From Chloranthus sessilifolius (lineage: Eukaryota; Streptophyta; Magnoliopsida; Chloranthales; Chloranthaceae), in the NCBI GenBank assembly GCA_021018995.1, contig CM037590.1, positions 69,783,597 through 69,847,596 of the forward strand: DNA of 64,000 bases. The letters run 5' to 3'. Below the pieces are notes generated by a model. That model did no database searches. It had not been told where the DNA came from and saw only the letters and a program-made list of their open reading frames with translations. The position numbers and the translations under genes were made by a program. Shown here in pieces: positions 22,901 through 34,900 of the stretch; the first letter of the stretch is position 1; each line of letters opens with the position of its first letter.

Positions 22901-25900
22901 TTTAGAGGGTCCTCGCCTCTTATTAAAACAACAAAGATTACATCCGCATGAAGTTACAATTAAGATCTTCTCTAAGAGAGATTAAAAAAGCTATAATCCC
23001 TCAGAAATTGCGCTCCATCTCACGACAGTTGCTTCATCTGATCCTTCCTTAACTAGAAAATAGGCAACTCTAGTTGTTTCGATGAAGACATGAGCAATTT
23101 GAAAAAATTCTAAACTTTGGGACATTTTATATGGTCGTGAGCTTGCTAATGAGTTGGGCACCAGATAAACTATGGGTGGAAACCGATTCAGGTGTTTTTG
23201 TGAATAATGAAATCCTTGAAAATGGCCTTCTCTGTTAGCGAGCAGTAAGACATTCAAATTTGGATGAAGGTGTTGCTGTGAATAATGCCGTTTTTGTTAG
23301 TGAGCAGCAAGACATTCAAATTTTGATGCAATCAGAAAATCATCTGTAGTGTGTACATCCTTAAAGCAGGCTGTGACGGCGTGATTACTCTGAGTGCCAG
23401 CGGGCAGGCATGACGGCCTTGGAAATGGGCATTTGGTTAGCAAGAAGGCATGGTGGCCTTGGAGCTAGCTGTGTGGGGCGTGAGCACATAGGCACGTGAC
23501 CTTGCGGTGCGTGCGTGTTCCCCTTATGAATGGAGCGACAGTGACTCAAGCTAAGCGATGATCTAGTATGACGACTAGACGCACGTGCCGCATGAAATGC
23601 GGTGCTCCCCGTAGGGGCACGAGATGTAGTGTCAAGAAGGCACGCGACATCCTGGGGCCATAAGGCACGCGATGTGGTGCCAAGAAGGCATGCGACATCT
23701 TGGTGCCAAGAAGGCATGCGACATCTTGGTGCCATGAGACATGCGATGTGGTGCCAAGAGGGCACGCGGCATCCTGGTGCAATAAGGGCAAGCCATGTGG
23801 GGCCAAGAGGGCAAGCGACATGAGGGCCTCGTGACATGGTCGCGACACAGACGAGACATGAGGCAATGAGGGCCTCGCGACACAGCGCAACACAGTCGCA
23901 TGGGCAGATGATGCGGAACCTCAAGGGGCGTGTTGGTGTGGAGGATGACACTGTGTGCCACGGGCAGAGGCTCGTGTGCCATGGTGGTATGTCAAACCAA
24001 TAGGTTTGAGGTTCTTCTGCTGGATGACCCAAGGTGGCGTTTAGACCATACTTGGGGAAAGGGAGCTGTGGAGCTACTTCCCTACACGAGGCCCTGCGTT
24101 GCTGGAGGAGCGCATGGGTTTCCTAAGTTTCTAAGGGTGGGCCTAGGACGTCACTGCAGCGATGCCGTGTGTCACCCAAGGTGAGGTTGACATATGGCCC
24201 CGGGCTACGCGTCACGGTGCATTGGGAAGGCAACCTCACAAGGGCACTCAAGGGCTACGTGGGACACAGTGGTGCGCCTTAGCTAAGGGCGCGATGCATG
24301 TGTGTTGGTCGCGTGGGCCACACACAAAGGTAAGCTTGGTTCGATATGTCGGCGAGACATGCATAGAATGGGATAGCATGAGGAGTTGCATGCTACTGTC
24401 GCGGGCGAGGAACTAGTGTAATGCATAGGGTAAAGCTGGGCAGGCCAAGCAAGGCACGGAGGTGTTGGCATGCGTGTCGTGAGGAGACACGATGCGTTGA
24501 AATGGTTGGCCTTGGGCGAAGGTAATCATAAGCATGAGTTCCCGTCCTTTAGGCGGGTGGTATCAGAGTTGATGGTTTGGGTAGGCTGGCCTAACTTGTG
24601 AAGTTAGGCGCTACACGAGTGTGATATCCGGTGTCGATATTTTACCCCGTGACAGTTGGTATCAGAGACAGATCGTTTCGAATAGAATTACATTGGCAAA
24701 CCAGAGCGATGAGGTGCGCTCTGATCTCGTGATAACAAGAGTTACTTGTATGCAGCTGAGTCGCATGGCTGCTGTTGAGATGCGATTGAGATGCACTCTG
24801 TTACAGTGACTTTCAGATGGGTTCCAGAGTTTGGTTGCACGCAGAGGGATGGTACTAATGGGTTTTGCTAGTGCAAAAATATGTTCGATGCTTGTTGGCC
24901 ATGAGAGCCACACGTTGAGGTAGCGGGTCGATCCGGGATGTATGAACACTAGTGAGGGTCACACGGGTGCTGTGAGCACCATCGCTATGGATGGCATGGA
25001 GCAAGTAGGATGCCCCACTCTCACTTCATGAGGAAGTTGAGATTTTCGAATCGGTTGCTGGTACATGACACAATGGTCTAGACCGTTGTTTGGGGCAGTG
25101 TGTTGTGATGAACCAGAATCGAGGAAACAGTTAAGCGGGTTACTGCGAGAATTGGATCGAGTTAGGCTGAACCGAAGAAGTGGTCAGTAGCTCATTGCTT
25201 TGTTGTGTGCTAACAAGGCATGATGTCTGTAAGAGACGGACGGTTGGACAAATGATTCAACATAGCTTCGAAGGAAGCAGATGCAAGAGCCAGATGAGTA
25301 TCTTAAGAGGAAGCGAGTCCCAGGCGATCGTCGAAATCTTTGGTCTACGAGAAGGATCGAAGTCAGTTTCTGAGCACGACAGAGGCAGCGTGGTCAGAGT
25401 ATTGAAGCGGAACAGTTCAAGGCGAAGGTGTTATGTTTCGTAGTGAAGAGGTCAATGTCCGAGGAACCAAGGCATGACAGCCACTAGAAAGTGAAGGCAT
25501 TGGGTGCTCTCGTTAGGACACTGGAAGCATAAATTAATGCAGCGAATTGGACTATAAAGCGGATTGCAAGAGGTGACTCGAGTCACGCTATGAGTGAAGA
25601 CCGAGGTCGAGATACTTTAGTGTGAGAAGCGTGAAGCTTCGTTTATTGAGCAAGGTGCTCGTAGCTGGCACTTGGGTGAAGACACGTGGTGTTGAGGTAC
25701 TAGAGCGCTGCAGGACAGGTGAGGGCTTGTAGTCGTGATCAAGTCTAGAGGTTCGAGTTAGCTGGGTCCTGTTAATTGCTACAGTCAAAAGATATAGGCA
25801 GTGTTGCAAACTACAGTAGTGAGAAGCATGGTGATTCGTTGGGTTGAGCGTGGTCGCTCACCGGCAGTCTCTTGGGTGAAGACACATGGTGTTGAGGTAC

Positions 25901-28900
25901 TGGAGCTGCAAAATTGTTACAGGCTGAGGCAGTTTGGGTAGCAGACTCATGGTTGACAACTTATGTCGAGGTACTCGAGGGCTACAAATCAGACGCAGGT
26001 CGAACTCTTAGGCGAAGACACAGAGGTGTTGAGGTGCTAGAGTGCAGCAGTGCAGATGAAAGCTAGTCTCCTAGGTGAAGACGGAATGTTGAGAAACTAG
26101 AGAGCTGCGATGCGCAGTGAGTTGCGTTAACATGGAGACAGTGATGTGTGCATCAAAGGCGTGGTTTACTTGGTTTCGACAGTCGATTCAGGTGGTAATA
26201 GGAATGATGCTAAGGATCGGTTCACTTATGGCTATATGAGGAACTAGTATATAGAGATACCTAGGTGAAATACAGACCAGGCCAAGTTGTTTAGAACACA
26301 ACGTGGGGTGAAGACATAGAAAATGGTCGAGGTACTAGCACAGAATTGCAGATGAAAGTAGTGAAGTGGAGTAATTGTGTTCAGACACGGGTTGTATTTG
26401 GGTGAAGACTGAAATTGTGTCGAGGAACATGCGTAGGAGTTCAAGTGCTGACGAGGACGTCGACATGTGACGTGGTCATGACCCGAGTGCATAGAGATGC
26501 ACATTTGATTAGCTAGTGAGAAGGTGGGAGGACTAGTAGCTAGGTTGAGCCAAAGGCGAGCTTGAGAAACAGAGTTGTGAAGGCGTGATCGATATACTAA
26601 GGTGTTTCGAAAGCAGAATTTGGTGAGCGAGCTCTTGGGTGAAGACACGTGGTGTCGAAGTACTAGAGCGAGTCATGATCACAAATGCTGGGTGCATGGC
26701 ATAGTGATAAATTGCGCTGATGCAGAGCCACGCGAAGCGGCATAGTGATGGATCGCGGTGGTGCGGAGCCACGCAAAGTATCAGTGTAGCTCTTATCCGT
26801 AGGCGCGGATGAGACCAAGTTGAACTATCAATGAGGTACCAAACTTCGAGGCTAGGCATTTGTGGGGACCATTAGAAGTCGAGGAACTGATGCAGGTCTT
26901 GGTGTCAGCATGGGTGCATTGACACTACCAAATTGCAAGAGTTGGTGCGATCATTCCCTTGAAATATGGAGTCAACGAGGGCGTTGACCTTATAGAGTAG
27001 GGGAGGATGTGACGACGTCATTGCTCTGAGTGCCAGCGGGCAGGCATGACGGCCTTGGAAATGGACATTTGGCTAGCGAGAAGGCACGGTGGCCTTGGAG
27101 CTAGCTATGTGGGGCATGAGCGCATAGGCACGTGGCCTTGCGACGCGTGCGCGTTCCCCTTATGAATGGAGCGACGGTGACTCGAGCTAAGCGATGATCT
27201 AGTGTGACGACTAGACGCACGTGGGGCATGGAATGCGGTGCTCCGCGTAGGGGCACGCGATGTGGTGCCAAGAAATCACGCGACATCCTGGTGCCAAGAG
27301 GGCACGCGGCATCCTAGTGCCATGAGGGCACGCCATGTGGTGCCAAGAGGGCACGCGACATGGGGCCATGAGGACCTCGCGACACGGACGGGAAGGCACG
27401 ACATCTTGGTGCCAAGAGGGCACGCGGCATCCCTATGCCATGAGGGCACACCATGTGGTGCCAAGAGGGCACGCGACATGAGGCCATGAGGACCTCGCGT
27501 CGTGGTCGCGACATGGACGAGACATGAGGCAATGAGGGCCTCGCGACACGATGCGACAAGGTCGCATGGGCAGATGATGCGGGACCTCAAGGGGCGTGTT
27601 GGTGTGGAGGATGGCACTGTGTGCCACTGGCAGAGGTTTGTGTGCCATGGTGGTATGTCAAACCAATAGGTTTGAGGTTCTTCAGCTGGATGACCCAAGG
27701 TGGTGTTTAGACCATACTTGAGGGAAGGGAGTTGTGGAGTTATTTCCCTACACATGGGGCCTTGTGTTGCTGGAGGAGCGCATGGGTTTCCTAGGTCTCT
27801 AAGGGTGGGCCTAGGACGTCGTTGCGGCGATGCTGTGTGTCACCCAAGGTGAGGTTGACATATGGCCCCGGGCTACGCGTCACAGTGCATATGGGAAGGC
27901 AACCTCACGAGGGCACTCAAAGGCTACCTAGGACACAGTGGTGCACCTTAGCTGAGGGCGCGATGCATATGTGTTATGGTCGCGTGGGCCACACATGAAG
28001 GTAGGCTTGGTTCGATATGTCGGCGAGACACGGATGGAATGGGACAGCATGAAGAGTTGCATGCTACTGTCGCGGGCGAGGAACTAGTGCAGTGCACAGG
28101 GTGAAGTTGGGCATGCCAAGCAAGGCAAGAAGGTGTTTGGCATGCGCGTCGCGAGGAGACACGAATCGTTGATATGGTTGGCCTCGGGCGAAGACAATCA
28201 TAAGCGTGAGTTCCCGTCCTTTAGGCGGGTGGTATCAGAGTTGATGATTGGGTAGGCTGACCTAACTTGTGAAGTTAGGCGCCGCATGGGTGTGATATCT
28301 GGTGTCGAAATTTTACCCCGTGACAAGGCCTTTTCAATCTTCAGTTTCACAAAAGTTCGCAAGAATTCTCTTACGAAGATGTACTCCCTTTCTGACCATA
28401 AATTGCACATTGTAGAAGAAAAGGGAAGCTTTATCATAACAGAAATATAACCCTTATCTCTATTGAACCCAATCATCCCTTCTTAATATTATCTCAAAAT
28501 CCAACTAGCATTAGCACACTGGAAGAATAAATAGTCATTTCACTTTCTGCATAAAAAAGCAGAGGTTAGGAATGTATCCTGTCCTCCCCTCCCAGTGTCC
28601 TGTAAATATGGGGGAACATCATTGGGAAATGCACTTTTCTAAGAATAAATAGTCATTAATTTGTTGTCTTTCCAACAAACACAAATCCAAAAATAGAGAT
28701 GAATCGCCTCGTCAATAAGTTCCCCAACGTCAGTCATTTCCTGTTTATTGCTAACCAGGCATAATAGGTTTGTTTATGTAAACAATTTGAATGCCAATTG
28801 AAGCTACACCAATTCACCTCAGGTTTGTGCATACTTAACTACGACCAGGCCGACTTAAGCATGACTTACCCAGTAGTTTCAGGTGTCCAAACTATTTCAT

Positions 28901-31900
28901 CATAAAATCTATCAGTACGAATTGGATGCTTCATAATGTGTCTCCAAGCTTTTTCCATGTTCAGATGGGAGTCGGTAGATTCCAACTATCATCAACAGTC
29001 ACGTCCGCAACAGATGCTTCCTCGGATACACGGGATTTGTAAGATGCCTACCATAGAGTTAATCAAGGAGCTCTCCTCAAACCAAGGGTCTTCAAATCTG
29101 ATAGACTTGCCTTTACCCATATAATATATATGCTTCCAAGCCCATGTAATGAAAACTGCAACTTGCCCATCAAAGAACGAAAAGAAAACAAGTAAATAAA
29201 TAACCCAAAAAAATATTGAAGAGAGAGAGAGCGAGAGATTAATTTGTCTTTTCTTCAATAAAATTCTTTAAAATATAAAGTCTTAAAACACATAGCATTA
29301 AACAATGCTCAAATAACACTCATGGAGCCTCCTACGCCCCCCTCTTAGACTCCTATTTCATATAACAGAAACTAACCCTATGTAGTTTTATCCTCACTAG
29401 GAAAGCAAATATAACATAAATAATTAAAGAACATTTGACACGTACATGGCATTTTCTGAGATTTCTCAAAATTCTCAGAAAATACACAATCAAGTGAAAG
29501 TTCATCTCAGGTGATTGCTTCAAGTGCTCACATGACATGTTTAGTCAATTAATGGCTCGTGTGGGCCTTTAATTTTAGGCCCACTAACAGCTTAAAACAG
29601 CCCATAGTTCTCATCAGGCCTTGTTTCTGTGTTGTTTTGAACTGCTAAACAGTCACTAAAATACCAGTATCAGTCAATTATTTGACTGGTTTTGGTGTCC
29701 GCTCAAGCTCTGTCCTGTTTCTTCTTCATTTCGTTTTCCTTGATTGTGTCACCATGTACAGTCCTTAGGGATGTTCATGGACCAAATATTGTCATTATGG
29801 GTATATGGGGCATGCTAGGAGACCCTAAGGGTACACTTGTTTGTTTGGAAACTATATCATATAAAAGCTCATAGAATAACACAACTAACATGAATTCCCT
29901 TACTTGACCTAATTGTAACTGAAACATCTATTAGCAAGGGAGTCATACCACTTTTGAAGGAGAAGAATAGAGAAGCCTAGGGTTTGAAAGCGAGCATCCT
30001 CAGAAGGTCCAAAGATCATCTTTAACTTTCAGCAGCTTTGATCAGATTCAAGATAAAATATGAAACATGCTTGTATACATTTTTTGAAAACTATGAGTCA
30101 TGTAGGATTGAGGATGATGATCCTATATAAATTGATTCTGCGAAAAAAAAAGCCTTTCCAAATTGCATGATTCTTTCCAGCAATGGTATCAAAACCTCCC
30201 AAAAACCCATGATCCTCTCTTTTTATTTTGTAATGGAATATTATGGCATGCAATTTTTTAAAAAAATATTTTTTTATGGAGGTGTAATAGCCAAAATATG
30301 GAAGAAAAAAATGATAAGTAAAAACAAATAAATAAGGGCTCAGAATTGGTCGTTTACCACAAAGGTGGTGGGGCACCACTCATGTCTGACAATCAGCTGA
30401 TCATGGGAGCGATCAGCCGGCTCATCCTTGCTGGCCAATCACCGAAAGGTCAGTGGTTGACGATCAAAGGCTAAGGAATCACAAGCCAACTACCAAGTGG
30501 GGACACCTCTCCTGTTGGTTTTGCACATGACCGGTGGACCCACTACGGCTACTAGTAGAGGTGGATTTGAGTTGATGATGACTCTGTTGTTGGTTTGTTA
30601 GTTTTTGAGAGGAAGTAGTAAGGATCTGGATTCAAATGTGAAGCGCGTGCACACGTGTATATATAGTGCAGTACATAAATACATACATACACAGTATTTG
30701 TGGGCTTGTGGATGAAAATCCCAATCAAAATAAAAGGTTTTAAGATTTTACAAAAAAAAAAATGCCTTTCAAAATTTTTTAATTCAATTTGTTGGATCAA
30801 ATCAAAAGCTTTGAAAAATATCAAAAACAGTATACAAAACCATTGATTTATTTTAGAATCTTCGTTGGCAAACCTATATGATCCATCATTTTTCAAACAA
30901 ACTACACACGTAACATTACGGTTAGGGTTCCTCGTATTTTACTTTGAGTTCGATCATAGCCCACTAAAGGTAGAGACAATCTTGAGGGCTCCTGAGGATG
31001 CTCACTGCCAATAGGCTTCTCACTTCTTTCTTGTCGAAAGAGCTATGAGTCCCCTCTTGATAGAGATTCTATTAGAATTGGTTAAGAAGAGAAAATTAGG
31101 GTTGATTGTGGGATCCTTAAGGCCTTTATAAAATCTATTTTCAGAAAGGATAAGCATATCCTCAAGGTCTCCTAGCATGCTCCATAGCATGTGACATTAT
31201 TGTAATTTTACAATTAACTATGTTAAATTACCATTAAAGATCTTTTCCCTCTCAATTACATCCAAGTCTCTTTGCTTCCATATATAACCTATATGTCGTT
31301 GATTGTGATTACCAACTACGGCATAGGCTTCATACATTATCCACATCGGACGCAATTTCTTTCCAAAATCAACATCAGGACCTTATCCCATCTATTTGGA
31401 GTCGGCTTTGTTGTTCCTATTTCTCCACAATCCTTCATGTCAATTCTAGCCTGATCTTCGATCAGGGTCTGCTCCTTATCAAACCATCTAAACGGTATTC
31501 AATAATCTTCTCCTTCATAGGTGCTACTCTCAAATTTTCTCTTATTCACTGGTTCCTAATTTCAGCGTTTCTTGTTAGTCTACTCATCCACCATAGCATA
31601 CGCCTCTCAGCCTCATCTCTTGCCACTTTTTCGTAGCCTAACATTCTACACCATATAGTATGGTAGGTCATACTATTGTCTAATATGGTAGGTCATATTA
31701 TTGTCTAAAAACAACCCTTCAATCAAAGTGGAACTCTTGGATCGCACAATAAAAACAACCAATTCTGACAGGGAACTCATTCGTCTCTCGACACGTATTT
31801 CTTACACTAGTTACTACGCTTTCATACATGTCTTGAACAATCTTAATATATAATTTCAGGATGCATTTCTTTCTTAGCATCCACTAGAATATTTGTCTTG

Positions 31901-34900
31901 GCACTCTTATCATAATCCTTTCCAAACGAATAAAAGCAATATCTCCATAGTGTTCTTCCTCCAGTCCTCAAGCATTTTCCTTGTTTCAATATCTTGTTCA
32001 ACAATTTAGTCAAACAATTCAATCCCCTCCCTCTCATCACAATCAAAGCTTATATAGAAAATACTTTCCAAAATAGATTACCATAACGTATAAAATAAGT
32101 TTGAAAATCATTTCACAAAATACATGTCATTTATTAGGGCTGAACTTCGATCATTTGATTGATCAAAATACACATATCCATATAGGTAGCGGAACCAGCG
32201 TTAATTTTTTAGGACTCTTAAAAATAGATAATGTATTAAAAACTTCCATGTATTAGCTAAGCAGGGCATCACCAGTTAATAAATCAAAATACAAAGTCTA
32301 ATTCTTACATACCTCATCAGGGTCCTCATGTCACAGGACTAGTCATTCCATGCAATTTATCCTGACAATGGCGTTGAGTGGCATTGTTCAGTCTAATGTG
32401 TCATGCACACATTCCCTGATCCCAATGCTCACTAGGGCATACTCATCTTCATGGTGTCGAAACCTTTTTTTTTATCGGTAATGCAGCGAGACGCTGAAAG
32501 GAACAATACAAGGACACCACGACCAACAAAGAAAGGATCAGGATACAAAAAAATACAGGGAGCCCCCAAAAAAGAACAAACAAGGAAGGCAGAACTAAGT
32601 CTCCAACGATTGCACCCAACCTTACCCGAATCCCAGGGAGGATTTTCACCCCTAACTCCGTCGCAGCCTCTAGCAACCCATAACCACATTAGGTCTCTAA
32701 CAGATCTCAGAATCATTCCCACTAGCCGACGTTTACAATCGAAGATCTGCACATTTCTCTCAAGCCAAATACCACAAGTTACAGCAAAGAACCCAACCAT
32801 CCAGTAGTCCCCCAGTTGGCCCTCCAAACTGACAGAAGACCACACCAGAAGCTACCGGTAGAGCGATGAGGGAGTCACCCATAGCATATTAAATGATTTT
32901 AGGATGACACTCCAAACCTTGTGGGCTACCCAACAGTGAAGGAAGAGGTGTGTCGCCAACTCTTCCTCTTGAAGACACATCGCGCATAGGGTTGGGCATA
33001 ACCTTCCCCTGCCGAATAAGTTGGTTGATCGTTAAAAAAAAATTCTTTGAAAAGCGTCCACATGAAAATTTTTACCTTGGGGGGGATGGCTGGCTTCCAC
33101 AACCCTGCCCCTTGGAATTTGATAAAAGGACGACTCGAAAGTATCTGAAAGTACGATTTGACGTTGAAGCTGCCATCTCTATTAGGAGTCCAAACCCGAT
33201 CATCCAGACGGTGAGGATTCCTTTGTAGTTCATACAAAGAAGACAGGCCACCTCTTCCCCTCTAAGAAATCTGCGAGTGCAGACATCCCACAGCATTCCC
33301 CCCTTGGGCATCCGAGAAAAAAACTGCAATGACACCATGAGGGTTTATGGAGATGTTAAAAATGTCAGGGAAAGAGGATTTAAGAGGACCGCTCTCTGCC
33401 CAAGTGTCCTTCCAGAATCGAATCCGGGTACCACTGCCCCAACTGTACCGGACCACCTGGCATAAAGATTCCAAGTTCCACAAATGCCTTTCCACTAGGT
33501 TGATATGCCTCTGTGAACAGTAACGCTAATGCCTTAATTGTCGTTCGATTGACCATATTTTTCTGTCAACACTACACGCCATAGGTTGTCCCTTTCTCCG
33601 TCCAATCCTGCCCTCCATAACCACTTCCCCAAAAGTGCAATGTTAGTCCCAGTTTACAAGATGATATCGTTTATCAAGCTCTGATCCCTCCCATAAGAAG
33701 TTCCTTTGGATTTGTTCAAGCCATAGCATCACACCAATCGGGCATTTAAACATTGATATATAAAAAATGGAAAGACTAGACGGGACAGATTTCATCAGGA
33801 GAAAGCGACCCTTTCTCCATCCAATCCTGCCCGCCATAACCACTTCCCAAAAAGCACAATGTTAGTCCCAGTTTACAAGATGATATCATTTATCAAGCCC
33901 CGATCCCTCCCATAAGAAGTTCCTTTGGATTAGTTCAAGCCGAATGATCACACCAATCGGGCATTTGAACATTGACATATAAAAAATGGGAAGACTAGAC
34001 GAGACAGATTTCACCAGGAGAAAGCGACCCCCACTGTTAAGGAGTTTGTCTTTCCACGACGACAACCTATGTTCAAACCTCATAATGACAGGATCCCATG
34101 CCCGAGCTGATGGTTGCCTGAGCCCGAGAGGTAGGCCCAAATATATTATCAGGAGCTTCTCCACCGCACAGTTCACCGTTTCAGCTAACTCTGCCAATAG
34201 TTTATCATTACTCCCAATTCCCATAATTGCGGACTTGTGCAAATTAATCTGCTGGCCCAAAACTGCCTCGTATACTAATAGGACCTCCGCCAAAGATCTG
34301 AATTCCTCAACATCAGCTTTCCCGAATATGACGGTGTCATCCACATATTGGAGCTGCGAGATGAAATGGCCCTGCGATGCCACCTGAATCCGAGATATGA
34401 ATTGAAGCTGCCTGGCCCGCACAATGAGGCCTGCTAGCGCCTCACCCACCACATTAAATAAGAAGGGGGAGAGCGGGTCCCTATCAAATCCCTTTGGAGC
34501 TTTTGAAGTACCCCGCACGCGTCCCATTAATCAAAACCAAAAATCAGGTCGATGAATAATAACCCCGCATCCACCCCCTCCACTTACACTCGAACTCGAG
34601 TCTGCCAAACATGTAGTTTAAACCATGGGTCAAAATATCATCCGATACCGATACGTATCATCCGATACATATCAGTTTTGGACCTGGGCGATACAATGGC
34701 TTTGTATCGTATGCCCCTTAAAACTATGTAATTATCGTCCGATACGGGAAATTTATCACCCGTATTGGACGAGAATTTCAATTTATCTTCCGATAATTTC
34801 AGTATTTTCTGAAGCCCCCTTAAAACCTTCAAATTATCGGACGGCACAGGCAAACTATGGTCTGTATCGTCCGATAATTTCAATTTTTGGTTGTGGGCCC

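Larger units (their letters stand above)
23372..28325 (+). mobile_element. Large non-autonomous LTR retrotransposon (LARD-like)
   Basis: LTRs at 23372-24654 and 27008-28325 (1,283 and 1,318 bp), starting TGTGACG and ending CCCCGTGACA. Primer site TGGTATCAGAGAC at 24657-24669 (initiator-Met type); purine tract GTAGGGGAGGA right before the second LTR. The 2.35-kb interior has no gag or pol motif in any frame. Instead it repeats a degenerate segment around GGTGAAGACACGTGGTGTTG. Target duplication unclear: flanks CAGGC and AGGCC share AGGC offset by one base. It presumably needed a related autonomous element for movement. Confidence 0.87.

Noticed and set aside
23385..24471. Long overlapping reading frames on both strands in GC-rich sequence (also 27101-27755)
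   Set aside because: They lie in LTRs of the 23372-28325 element, occur in several frames at once and are low-complexity (PHG/ALLAPH repeats); stop codons are simply rare in this GC-rich DNA.
24657..24669. tRNA-like sequence
   Set aside because: It is the retroelement primer site complementary to a tRNA 3' end; no tRNA gene fold was found here or near 4915 and 20030.
28936..30896. Several 60-114-codon reading frames
   Set aside because: No recognisable domain, no splice-compatible neighbours, AT-rich composition; treated as chance frames.
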